The notes beneath the pieces are model-generated. The model was given only the letters and a program-made list of their open reading frames with translations, was not told the DNA's origin and made no database searches. A stretch of 64,000 bases of DNA from Pollenia angustigena (Eukaryota > Arthropoda > Insecta > Diptera > Polleniidae): positions 110,013,284 to 110,077,283 of the forward strand of contig OV884057.1 in assembly GCA_930367215.1 (NCBI GenBank), read 5' to 3'. How positions within the stretch are numbered: the first letter of the stretch is position 1; every line of letters begins with the position of its first letter. The translations under genes were made by a program, and so were the position numbers. Shown here in pieces: positions 45,095 to 54,277 of the stretch.

Positions 45095-45274
45095 TAAGCG
45101 TTTATCATGTAATATTTTGTAGATAGGGACTTTTGTTTTTTTTTTTTTTGGTTAAAAAATCGCTAACTTTTATCAAACTACTGAATTGTTTTTATAAACT
45201 AAATCTATATATGTATATAATTTATTTTTATATAAACTTCTTTTTATTTTAAAGAAATATAACATGTCATGGTA

Positions 45275-45440
45275 ACCTGCCGGCCAGGGTTCGAGCCCGA
45301 GCCACGTCAAGAATGAAAGATTATCAATAACAATTTTAATTAATTTTCATGTTGTAAAAATTCCTTTCTTCACAAAAATAATTTAATAAAAATTAAATTT
45401 CATGAACTTAAGCCTAATTAAAAATATTAAAAATTTGGAT
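45275..45440 (+). repeat. tRNA-derived SINE, 5'-truncated copy
   Basis: A B-box GGTTCGAGCCC (45288-45298) is followed by the same body as the copy at 46715-46940 (ATCAATAANNATTTTAAT, GTTGTAAAAATTCCTTTCTT, AACTTAAGCCTAATTAAAAA). The A box is missing. Confidence 0.75.
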
Positions 45441-46069
45441 TAAAAACCATAAATAGTTCAACAAAATAACCACAATACTAATTATGAAATATAATATTTT
45501 CAGGTAAATTAATGTATAATTCATTCATTAAAATGATACAATTATTTAAGAAAATTTAGCATTTTTTTTAGCATTTTCAAATTTTATTTTTAGCATTGTT
45601 TTAATCCCCATTTAGCATCCAATTTTTTTTCAATTGTGGTCACACTGATCGTGAGACAGCGCTAGTGAGCAGGGTGATACTGCATCTCAAGAGAACAGCG
45701 GTGTGGACTAAATTCTCTTGACGTGTAGTACCACGCACGGTAACGAATGCGAAGCAAGAGAACAGCGGTGTAGACTAAATTCTCTTGGCTTGTCGTCTGC
45801 CTTTTCCTTGGCTACTCTGGCCCTTCTGTCAAAGCCGTCGTGTATGTCGTGCCGCTATCCTCGTGTGTCGAGTGTGTGTTGTCGGTTCCGTCCGGAGAGT
45901 GTCGTGTCCGTCATTTGTGTTCTACGTTATATTTAATTTGTCGATAATTGTAGAAGAACTTTAAAATTAAGAAGAATAAATAAACTGAGTGTACGGTTTA
46001 TAACGTTTGAAGAAAAGAGCGAGTCCGGTGTTTCATTTCTCTGGTCATTAAATAAATTTTTGTAACGAA

Positions 46070-46271
46070 CCCTGGGAGCCGCGAGCTCTACCCCAGCATA
46101 AGGTGGAAAACACGTCTTTTCACCATTTACCCTAAAGCAGTTTTCATGAGTAAAGTGTGTTTCAGAGACAAGAAGTAAGTCGATTTCATGCCTTTGAAGA
46201 AAGTTTGCAACTTCGTGTTTATGTTGGGATAAACCGTTTGCATTCCAGAAACATATTTTTAACTGGTTCAT
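46070..46271 (-). pseudogene. Jockey-type LINE ORF2 start (endonuclease N terminus)
   Basis: The frame from ATG at 46271 begins MNQLKICFWNANGLSQHK, then DLLLVSETHFT and CFRVNGEKTCF. This is the typical N-terminal 'WNANGL..H..E...L....D..L.SETH' of jockey-clade endonuclease (the E of SETH is catalytic). It breaks at about 46085, where it passes to unrelated sequence. It overlaps the ORF1 stop. Confidence 0.9.
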
Positions 46272-46690
46272 TTGTTGTTGAGTAGAACTTGCAGGAGCAT
46301 GTTCTGGTTTCGCATCATTTCCTGAAACATGTTTTGCATAGTGGCCATGAAATTATTCATAGTTTGAATTAAATTTTCGATTGAGCTAGGCATATTTTCA
46401 AAAGGCATTTGTAGACCTTCCCTAGGAACATTAGCGTATGGAGGTTGCTTTGCGTTGGAAGTACTCGGGGGATTTTTCGCATTAGGGTTTCCTTTTAAGA
46501 CTTGGGCATGTGAGTGGTTTTGTTTGTTTGTTTCTGTAGTACTAGCAACAAATGATTTTCAGGAGGGAACTTTATATTGGGCCTATTGTAAATTATGAAC
46601 CAATCATCCAAAAATTCTGTAAAGGGATTTCTGGTATTAAATAACATAAATTTCAATACAGCAGTGAAATAAGTTTTAGCGTTAACAGTG
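46268..46690 (-). pseudogene. Jockey-type LINE ORF1 C terminus
   Basis: The frame includes KFMLFNTRNPFTEFLDDWF, then (after a one-base shift near 46560) a low-complexity NPNAKNPPSTSNAKQPPY region and a Met/Gln/Asn-rich coiled end (MNNFMATMQNMFQEMMRNQN). It stops at TGA 46270-46268, which overlaps the ORF2 ATG as ATGA. The 5' part of ORF1 is lost at the SINE. Confidence 0.8.
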
Positions 46691-46714
46691 AATTTTTTTT
46701 TTCATATTTTTTAT

Positions 46715-46940
46715 TTTTTAATTAGGCTTGAGTTCATCAAATTTAATTTTCATTAAATTATTCTCACTGAGGGAAGGAATTTTACAACTTGGAATTTTTA
46801 TTAAAATTTATTGATAATTTTTCTTGGCTGAGCTGGGATTTGAACCCGGGTTGATCTTTACATGTTTCAAGAAACACCACTTTCTATCGTCGGAAGATCT
46901 TTGAGTTCTACCCACTGCACCACTGCGGTGCCCGTTAGCC
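46715..46940 (-). repeat. tRNA-derived SINE, full head
   Basis: On the minus strand an A box (TGGTGCAGTGGGTAG, 46922-46908) and B box (GGTTCAAATCC, 46846-46836) show a tRNA head with a long variable arm. The body matches the copy at 45275. Such heads are pol III promoters. The tail is A/T-rich at about 46690-46715. Confidence 0.82.
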
Positions 46941-47045
46941 AACAGTCAAATATCAATCTTTAACCAGTAGTACTGGTGGCTCGAAATTTGCTGTTATTAT
47001 CACTTAAATTTCAAATTACATGTTGCCTCCTTTTTCCTCTGTTTT

Positions 47046-47690
47046 TATATCCTTCACCGAAGCTAAAAGGGTATATATAACTTTGTCATTCCGTTTGTAA
47101 TTTCTACAATATTGATCCTACACCCTATAAAGTATATATATTCTGGGTACTTATGAAAAGCGAAGTTCAAATCCGGTTGTCCGTCTGTCTGTTGAAATGG
47201 GTTTTCCGAAGCCCCCAGATATGATGGGGACTTGGTTGGGGTATTTTTATGTCAGGTATTCTTATTATAATTTTGCTATTGGAATTCAGCCAAATCGGTC
47301 CACAAATGGCTGAGATATGAGCCAAAAACCACGACTACCTCTAATTTTTTACAAAAATCCCTTGTGTTTGTTGTATTTTTATTACTTTTTGCTGTATATC
47401 TAGGAAACGGCAAAAGCCCAAGTTTCCAAATTAGGTACACACATTTAGGTTGTCAATACACACCATCCAACTAAATAATGGCGGGATTAGAGAAGTGGGC
47501 GTGGTACCTCCCGTACAAAAAAAATTTAAAATTGTATAAAAATCTAAATTTTAAGGCTGCCATATGTCCTATGGATATGACTTATATACCAAAATATCGG
47601 AAATTTTTAGTAGAACATATTTTATAAAAATGTCGGTGTATTTATCAAATATGGAAAATTGGGAATTTAGCACGTCACAGAAATCTTAAT
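47046..47690 (+). repeat. TATACCCTTCACC repeat, copy 3
   Basis: It starts TATATCCTTCACCGAAGC and shares GGAGAAGTGGGCGTGG-type text with other copies (about 47480). The 3' hairpin end is absent. Confidence 0.72.
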
Positions 47691-47960
47691 AGTAAATTTT
47701 GTATTCCCGTAAATAACTTTGATAATATACTTGCATGTGCCCGTGCAGAAAACTGAATTGTCAAATTGGTTTTTTTGTTGTTTTCTTGCGAAGACAATGG
47801 AATGAAACAATTTGTTTTTTAATTTTGTTTTTTCTTTTTACCCACTTACAACTACAATTCGAGTCGGAAAGAACCCAACCAATTGTAGGGGGATGTAAGA
47901 AAAGATAAACTCACTGTTTATTGTTGGTGTTTTGTTTAAGCTTTGATATTTGACAAGTAA

Positions 47961-48431
47961 TAGTGGAAGGCCAATGTACGCGGCATGCGGCCGCGGGCGG
48001 CGATCAGCTGTTTAGTTTTTCGCTTGAAATTTTTTTGTAAGGCAAATGAAAGCGGCACATTTTAAAGCGATAAATGTTGAATAAGCTGTTAAAAAATGTT
48101 CGATCTATAAAAAAAACGATTTATTTGAACAGAATAACAATTTACTTATCAAATTTGATTTTTTTTCCACTTCATTTGTAACGTTTTTTTAGTTTCTTTT
48201 GTTAAATGATTATGTGTGTGTATGGCAACGTCTACTTCACGCGGCTTTAAACAAAAGTTGAAAAAATTCAACTTTGCCGCGCGGCATCTTTTCCAAGTAA
48301 TACCAAGTCTTAATTTTTGTGATGTCTTTTTTTTTTTTGTATGAACATTTTTCTCAACAATGCTTACATTTTTACAATGGCAATGCTATTATCGCCCGCA
48401 GCCGCATGCCGCGTACATTGGCCTTCCACTA
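47961..48431. mobile_element. TAA-target MITE TAGTGGAAGGCC (471 bp)
   Basis: Inverted ends TAGTGGAAGGCCAATGTACG and the mirror, over about 35 bp including GCGGCATGCGG. TAA at 47958-47960 and 48432-48434; the second is shared with the next element. Confidence 0.93.
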
Positions 48432-48434
48432 TAA

Positions 48435-48938
48435 AGGCCCAAATACACTTGTCAAATGCTTGACATCAAGCTCGTGTACGTGTGCTTGGCATTAGAACAT
48501 ACATTTGCTGGACCAGCTGTCAAGCATTCATATTGCATTTTATTTTGAAGTGACAACAGCAAGAGCAAAAAATATTAAAATATAGATAAAAAGTGTTTAA
48601 TTGTGATTACATACTTTTAACTGTGTTGCTTTTTAATAAATAAAAAAAGAATTGAAGAAAAGAAGGAGAAAATTATTAAATAACATTTTTTTTCCTCTTA
48701 AGTATTTTTTTGTTTTTCGTCCGACATTTTTAGCGTCTGTTCAGTTTGAAATCACGTTTAAAGTGTGTGGGTGCTTGAAGAGTTACGCCAATACATTCAT
48801 CAAAATCACTCGTCAAGCATGCTAAATATCTAAATTTTTTGATTTTCCATCAAGCATCGTCGGTGTCACACATACAAACTCATTTTCACTAATACTACCT
48901 TAATGCTGGATGGGAATTTGACCAGTGTATTTGGGCCT
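48435..48938. mobile_element. TAA-target MITE AGGCCCAAATACAC (504 bp)
   Basis: Inverted ends AGGCCCAAATACACTTGTCAA and mirror-type ACCAGTGTATTTGGGCCT. TAA at 48432-48434 and 48939-48941. It abuts the preceding MITE. Confidence 0.93.
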
Positions 48939-49084
48939 TAAGACTTTGAGTGTTTGAAATTCTTATTCGCTTTAGGGTTTTATTTGTATAATATTTTTAG
49001 CTTTTCTAAAATCTTTGGAAACGGTTTCCTGATGATCTGGCCTAAGCAACCAGTGAAATGCGCATAGAAATTCGATCAATTTTG

Positions 49085-49215
49085 CTCGATATCGTATGCG
49101 GTGATTAGACCCCAGGACAAAACATTTCCTCTTATTCCATTTCTTTCTAATATCGAAAGAAGTTTTACATGTGATAAGGTGTCAAATGCCTTACTAAAAT
49201 CGATAAATAAAACTA
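49085..49215 (-). pseudogene. LINE reverse transcriptase scrap
   Basis: On the minus strand the frame reads FIDFSKAFDTLSHVKLLSIL then GIRGNVLSW. FIDFSKAFDT is the RT palm block with the first catalytic aspartate in jockey/CR1-like LINEs. About 40 residues remain. Confidence 0.85.
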
Positions 49216-49344
49216 GATATTGTTAATGAGAGCTCCATTGATTTCATCAGAAAAAGCGAGTAGTCGCATTTTTCACGTTGGTGTTAAAAAAATGATAGAA
49301 AGAAATGACCGTAATTTTGATTTCGGGATTAAATGACAATAATT

Positions 49345-49595
49345 AGCAACTTTAATTCCTGATTGACACTGGTGCCGAGGTAAATGTGATTCTTCCTCAC
49401 ACACAACGAAAATATCCACAAACCAAATCGCATCTATGGTCAAAAAAACACTTTCACTAAATTTGGGTCTTCATCGTGATTTAAAATGGAAATTCATAAT
49501 AGCAGATGTCACGAAACCGACAATCGGTGCAGACTTCTTGTCATTTTACAACTTGATCGTCAATACACGCAAGCGCAAACTCGTAGATATGTAGT
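49345..49595 (+). pseudogene. Gypsy-type aspartic protease scrap
   Basis: FLIDTGAEVNVILPHTQRK, then in another frame HRDLKWKFIIADVTKPTIGA and DFLSFYNLIVN..KLVDM. The DTGAE active site and ADV..PTIGADFL are typical of the protease in CsRn1/Mag-like Ty3/gypsy pol. One frameshift near 49440. No RT follows. Confidence 0.82.
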
Positions 49596-49684
49596 TTAAT
49601 CGACGTTAAAATAATTTGTTCTCTATGCAAAAATGGGAGTTGTATAAAAGGCTTTCAATTACACTATGCTAGTTGAAAAAAATA

Positions 49685-50409
49685 TACAAGCCGGGTACAT
49701 GGCGTTTTAACATAATTTGGGTACGCTGAGTCCAATAGTGCTAACCGTTTTTTAGGTTAGATCTTGTTTTCGAGATATACCGTTATTTCGAAAATGGAAG
49801 AGCTTGCACAACATATATTCGCGTAACTCAAAAACGGTTTAGTTTATTGAAATTACTAAAAAAAACCGAAATTTCACAATGAAATTTCGTTTAAGAAATG
49901 TCATTTCTTTTTTTAATATGCGCAGTCGTTTTAGAAACATAATTTTTTTTTTTTTTGGAAAAAAATAATTTTAACAATTAGAAACATAACTGAAATTTAG
50001 CTCATAGAATAAAATTCGAAAAATAAAAAAATGTTAAATATAAAAAAAATTATTTTTTATCTAAATTTCGAAATTTTTGTTTTTTTTTTTAAATTCATAA
50101 AAAATTGGAAAATGCAGCTAATTTTTTGCAGACATATAAAAAACGAAGCTGCCATAAATGATTAAAATCTGCTAGCAACTTTTAATTTTATTCACAAAAG
50201 TCGAATTTTAATTAATTTAAGAATTTCATAAAACGCAATATTTGTATGGGAGCCCCCCTAAGAAGTGGAGATAAAAAAATGTTAAGGATCAAAAATTAAT
50301 TGAGGTCGGTCATACATTATATCCCACTACGGGCGACTCCTGGGCATTTATGGGGCTTTTTCTTCAATATTTTTCTAGTCCGCATTGAACATTTTGTATG
50401 GGAGCACCC
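49685..50409. repeat. Repeat related to the interior of the Transib-like element
   Basis: ATAGTGCTAACCGTTTTTT, GATATACCGTTATTTCG and TTCGCGTAACTCAAAAACGG also occur at 16110-16210. A TATGGGAGCNCCC..TAAG..AGAGATA motif is repeated at about 50247 and 50398/52079. The piggyBac element is inserted in its right part. Confidence 0.6.
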
Positions 50410-50413
50410 TTAA

Positions 50414-52075
50414 CCCTTTGACGACGAATGGGACACATATGTCCCATTTAGTTTTTGCGTCATTACAGCTACATTTTCCAATGGATTTTGATCTAATTTG
50501 CGTTTTTCGATGAAAAACGCATCCTTTCTTTAGTATTCGTGCCAACGGTAAGGGTTTGTTGTATCAACTGGGCTTAAAAGTTTCTCAAAGTCAAAAATTT
50601 TATTTTTTTTTTTGCCATTTTAGTTTGCTGATATCTCGGGCTCTAATGGATACTGTTCGATAAAATTTTAGTATTATATGCACCAATGCGTTATGTAAAT
50701 TTATTATTTAACGCATTTGAAATTGGTTCTATAGTTTTCTCGATAGTTCTGAAAATATGATGGGACATATGTGTCCCACTCGTCGTCAAAGGTGAAAAAA
50801 AGGCGATTTTTTTTTTAATTTTATTTAGTATGTTACCATTAAAAAACAAAGAAAGCATAAACAATTCAGTAAAAACATAAACACAAAACTCCAAATATAA
50901 TTTTAAATTATGAGATCCTATAAATATTTCAGATAAACTAAATCAAAATCGAATTTAGTTATGGTAAATTTCAAAACAATTTCTGTTTCCAGTAAAGCAC
51001 ATTGGTTTATTGCATGCGTAACAAATCGTGTTTGTTCGACTTTCGATTCCATTTTTTGTGCAAACAACACATCGCTTCCTGACTCCTGCTTTCATTCTTG
51101 CTTGGTAATGTCCAGCTAAATTTGATACCGCCCCCAATTTTCCGTTTAACGGATTCTCGTGGTGTCGAGGTAATACCAACTTTTCGGCTACAAAAGCCGT
51201 CTATTAACTGTGTAGCTAACTGCGTGCGAAATTCCAGATGTTTTATTGAAAACGGTTTTGTATTATTTGTGGATATCTTGTCATACACTATGTATGAGTT
51301 TTGCACACCCAAATCCATTAAATCAAAAAACAGACGAAGATAAAATCTGATTTTCGATTTACGATCATGTTCATAATAGGACTGAAAATAAATAAATCTT
51401 TCTTAATAAAAAGTTACTTAGAAGTTACATAACGATATACCTTTTTCTGGTCCATAACATCAACGCCTCCCATTCCTGCGTTATAAAACGAAATCATTTT
51501 CGGACATGCTACACTTATTTTGTTTGCAGATCCAGCCTGACGTCTTTTGACATTTACGGTGTCCGTTGGATTTATGAAATTGGACCCCATATGCACTGCA
51601 CGATTATCCACCCATTTCACAATTGAAATGCCTTTTGACACAAAGCTTTGGAAGTCTCCACGTTTAAAAGATTTATCAACATCAAATGTTGGCATTTGTG
51701 CCCGATTTTCCGTAAAGTGCCACAGGCTCGTATTCCCTTCTTCATAAGCTTATATAATAACATTGGACTATTGAAAAAGTTGTCAAAACATAGTTCTACA
51801 TACACACAAATGATTAGCAACTGAAACGTTAGTGCATGCGTTGTCATGTTTACTTTTTGTAACGACAAAATTCTTATAAATGTTTAATGCATTTGTCTCT
51901 AAATTTTTATCTTTGACGACGAATGGGACACATATGACCCATGATTTTTCTCGCAGAAGGAGTAACAATTTTAAAATTTTGACAACACTTTAGTCTTGAA
52001 ATGTTGCCATTTCTAAGAAGAATCCGCAATACAATTTTGAAAATTGTCAGCGGAAAATTCTTCGTCGTCAAAGGG
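50414..52075. mobile_element. piggyBac-like element, decayed (1662 bp)
   Basis: It is flanked by exact TTAA (50410-50413; 52076-52079). The ends are CCCTTTGACGACGAATGGGA and the mirror GTCGTCAAAGGG. Extra internal copies of the end sequence lie at 50759-50797 (inverted) and 51912-51945 (direct). A transposase relic on the minus strand fills the middle. TTAA targeting plus CCC ends are diagnostic of the superfamily. Confidence 0.95.
50955..51900 (-). pseudogene. piggyBac-type transposase, N-terminally deleted
   Basis: Reading leftward: LCFDNFFNSPMLLYKLMKKG (second catalytic Asp in FDN), a frameshift near 51690, WVDNRAVHMGSNF, then FYNAGMGGVDVMDQ with the paired catalytic Asp residues. A 59-bp intron (51382-51440, GT..AG) leads to YYEHDRKSK and LDLGVQNSYIVYDK. 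After a further shift near 51125 the C-terminal zinc finger follows (KRCVVC..GIESRT..CYAC..PMCF..CFEIYH). About 300 of the usual 550-600 residues remain and the first catalytic Asp is absent. It cannot cut DNA. Confidence 0.92.
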
Positions 52076-52084
52076 TTAAGGAAT

Positions 52085-52497
52085 AGAGATAGCGGGTAGG
52101 TATGTTAGAAATAAATGATTGAGATGCAAACTTCATTTAGTTTATCTGTGAAAAAGAAACGTGGTATTATCCATAATTGTTGGAGTTTTGTGGAATCTAG
52201 AGTATTTAAGAGGTAATCAACTTACTCTGTGCGCAACGTGTTTTTGGTTGGATTGTTGTTGTTGCTGCTTGCTGATTTTGTTGGCCATTTTGTTACAAAC
52301 AATAGCTGCTTTATTAGCATACGACTTTATGATCCATAATACCTTGATGGAAGTCATTTGAAACGTGGTGCAATTAGCATAGATTTTCTGGGTGTTTTGT
52401 GTTTTTATTGATTTGTTGCTGTTGCTGGCCTGGTGGTTTGCGGAGTTTGTTGGATAATTTGGACGAGTTGTAAATTTGTTGCTGTTGCATTTCTACC
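52085..52497 (+). other. 5' UTR of a LINE
   Basis: A G/T-rich leader with repeated TTGTTGCTGTTGC segments (52255-52275; 52415-52430; 52478-52490), directly before ORF1. Similar GTT/GCT-rich leaders are common in fly LINEs. Its exact start is unclear. Confidence 0.5.
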
Positions 52498-54226
52498 ATG
52501 TCGTATTAATGTGGTATTTGTGAAGTGAATATTTCAAGGAACCAGACCTGTCTGCAATGTAAAAGCTGCTCCTTATGGTTCCATTCATCATGTGCTAAGA
52601 TTACTGATAAGGAACTTACGTTTTTAAAGAATAACAAAGCATTTTCTTACTCTTGTGTAGACTGCACAGAGAACCCTGTTTCTATTAATAGTTGCGTTCG
52701 AGAACGCAAAAGTTTTTACTATTTTTTACTAAACTTTACTGCATTTTACGAAATTGCGTTCGAGTACACAAAATGCAGTAAATGAGAACATAAATTGAGA
52801 GCGAAAAGTGACAGTTCTTGTCTGAGTATTTACAAATTTTTACTGCAGAAATTTTTGCAGTAAAATTTAGTAAATCAAAAAAACATATGTTTCAAAAGGT
52901 AAACAAATAAAAAGCATACAAATTGTGAAAAAATTGTTAAATTAAAGAAAAGTTGAAATAAAAATCAAACCAAAACAAAAAGTGAATAATTATTAATTAA
53001 TTAAACTTGTTTGTAAAGCATTTATTTGGCTTAATACAAACTTTTTAAGTTTTTTTTGTAATGTTAATTTTTTAGAGTTGTAAAAGTGTGAAGTATTTGG
53101 GTACTTAAGTAATCAATAGCAAAAATATTATTCATGTTCTTTTAAATAATTAAACCCGCTACATATTAGTAAAATCAAATAAAATTAAAAACAAATAAAT
53201 ATGAAAGATTACATAAAATAGTTTGTTTGTATTTTCCAAAAATGTTCGTGCTATAAAAAGTATTTAATCGAGTACCGATAAGAAAACGAGTTAAGTATTC
53301 AAAAGTGTAAAAATTTTTCAACACTTCAATTATTTGCCATCAGCTGTTGCCTTTATTTTACGAATTTTTACAAATTTTGCGTTCGCGTACTTTTTTGGAC
53401 GACAGCTTTTTGTGAGAGAAATATTTTTAGTTTACTCATTTACTGCATTTTACTGTAAAAGTATTCAAACGCACCTAATGATGACATTTGTAGTTTGAAT
53501 AAAAAAATTGACAGTTATATGTCAAAGACCCAGGATGATATTGGTTCCATAAAGGATGCCTTTACGGCTGCAGTTTTGGAGATTAAGGCTGATATGGGTG
53601 CGTGTTTAAAGGAAATGAGAACTGATGTTACTAAATGCAGTGAGCGCATTCATCGTCTTGAGTCTACATCTTCAGCCAGAATGAGTTCTATTGAACGGGA
53701 AAATCATATTTTATACAGGAGACTTAACCGAAATGATATTGTGGTTCGTGGTTTACCAGGTGGACTTGGTGATTTGGTGGCGATTGTAGTTGCGTTGGAC
53801 GCTTTTTGCAACATCCCTGTTTCCGGACATGATGTTAATCACGTATGTCATATCAATGGTAAAAGGGATATTTTGATAAAATTCAACAGAACTCATGTTC
53901 GTGATAAAATTATGGGGGAATATTTTAAAACCCGTACCCTGCGTAGAAGGAACATGATTGATGATGGTTTATCAGGTAGTACGGTTGATGGTGATTCCGG
54001 AGATAGGATAACTGACAGAGTCTTTCTAAATTACCATTATTCTCCTGCTGCCAGTAAGCTTAATTTTGCTTGTCGGAAACTTATCATGGATAAGATTATT
54101 CTTAAATATAAGCTATTTAATGCGGGTAAACTTGTTGCTAAGCTTACATTGCCTGATGGTAAGGACACTGAAGTCTATGATGCTGCTGGGTGCGATTTGC
54201 TTCGTAAGAATAATATTTCTTGATTT
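52498..54226 (+). pseudogene. LINE ORF1: PHD-like finger and coiled-coil protein, split by a MITE
   Basis: ATG at 52498 is followed by an early TAA (codon 4), then a PHD-like finger, CGIC..CLQCKSCSLWFHSSC..CVDC. The frame is cut by the 787-bp MITE at 52689 and resumes at 53479. The second part (53495-54223, 242 codons) has a coiled coil, then NDIVVRGLPGGL, RDILIKFNRTHVRDKI and VFLNYHYSPAASKL..CRKL, ending TGA. This is the usual ORF1 plan of CR1/jockey-like insect LINEs, an RNA-binding chaperone. ORF2 is missing; the inverted repeat follows within 50 bp. Confidence 0.8.
52689..53475. mobile_element. TGCGTTYGA MITE in the LINE ORF1 (787 bp)
   Basis: The ends AGTTGCGTTCGAGA and TTCAAACGCACCT are inverted repeats, with TTTTACTGYA motifs near both. 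The duplicated triplet can be read as TAA (52686-52688; 53476-53478) or AAT one base on. Removing the insertion keeps the ORF1 frame. Confidence 0.82.
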
Positions 54227-54277
54227 GATGTATGCTATGTATGTGTATATTTCTAAGTATATATATGTATATAGATA

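Larger units (their letters stand above)
43313..45647. mobile_element. hAT-like element 3 (2.3 kb)
   Basis: Ends CAGTGTGACC and GGTCACACTG; exact 8-bp duplication ATCGTGAG (43305-43312; 45648-45655). Both ends are rich in TAGCATTT motifs. 43580-43690 encodes LEQQWQKLNACELM..STIEFW, a weak hAT-like stretch. It holds a TIR element, an AGGCCCAACC MITE and a SINE piece. Confidence 0.88.
43204..46060 (+). repeat. LTR-like or satellite block with CAAGAGAA..TTCTCTTG modules, split by a hAT-like element
   Basis: The block resumes exactly across the insertion (CTATCGTGAG | ACAGCGC). A module of about 34 bp (CAAGAGAACAGCGGTGTAGA..TTCTCTTG) occurs at about 43246, 45690 and 45754. The right part is unusually GC-rich for this window (45780-45920) and ends in an AATAAATAAAC-type segment, as an LTR R-U5 might. 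Borders are uncertain. Confidence 0.4.
47700..49075 (-). repeat. Reverse copy of the 31590-32248 repeat, split by two MITEs
   Basis: Segments 47690-47957 and 48942-49075 match the spacer and repeat at 31660-32060 in reverse complement, for example CCTGATGATCTGGCCTAAGC at about 49028. The break holds the two abutting MITEs. Confidence 0.75.

Noticed and set aside
49022..49070. Hammerhead ribozyme, from CTGATGA..GAAA (also in reverse at 31680-31730)
   Set aside because: The core words are present, but the first stem II pair is T-T, and no stem I or III partner sequences were found nearby. An Infernal search with hammerhead models would decide.
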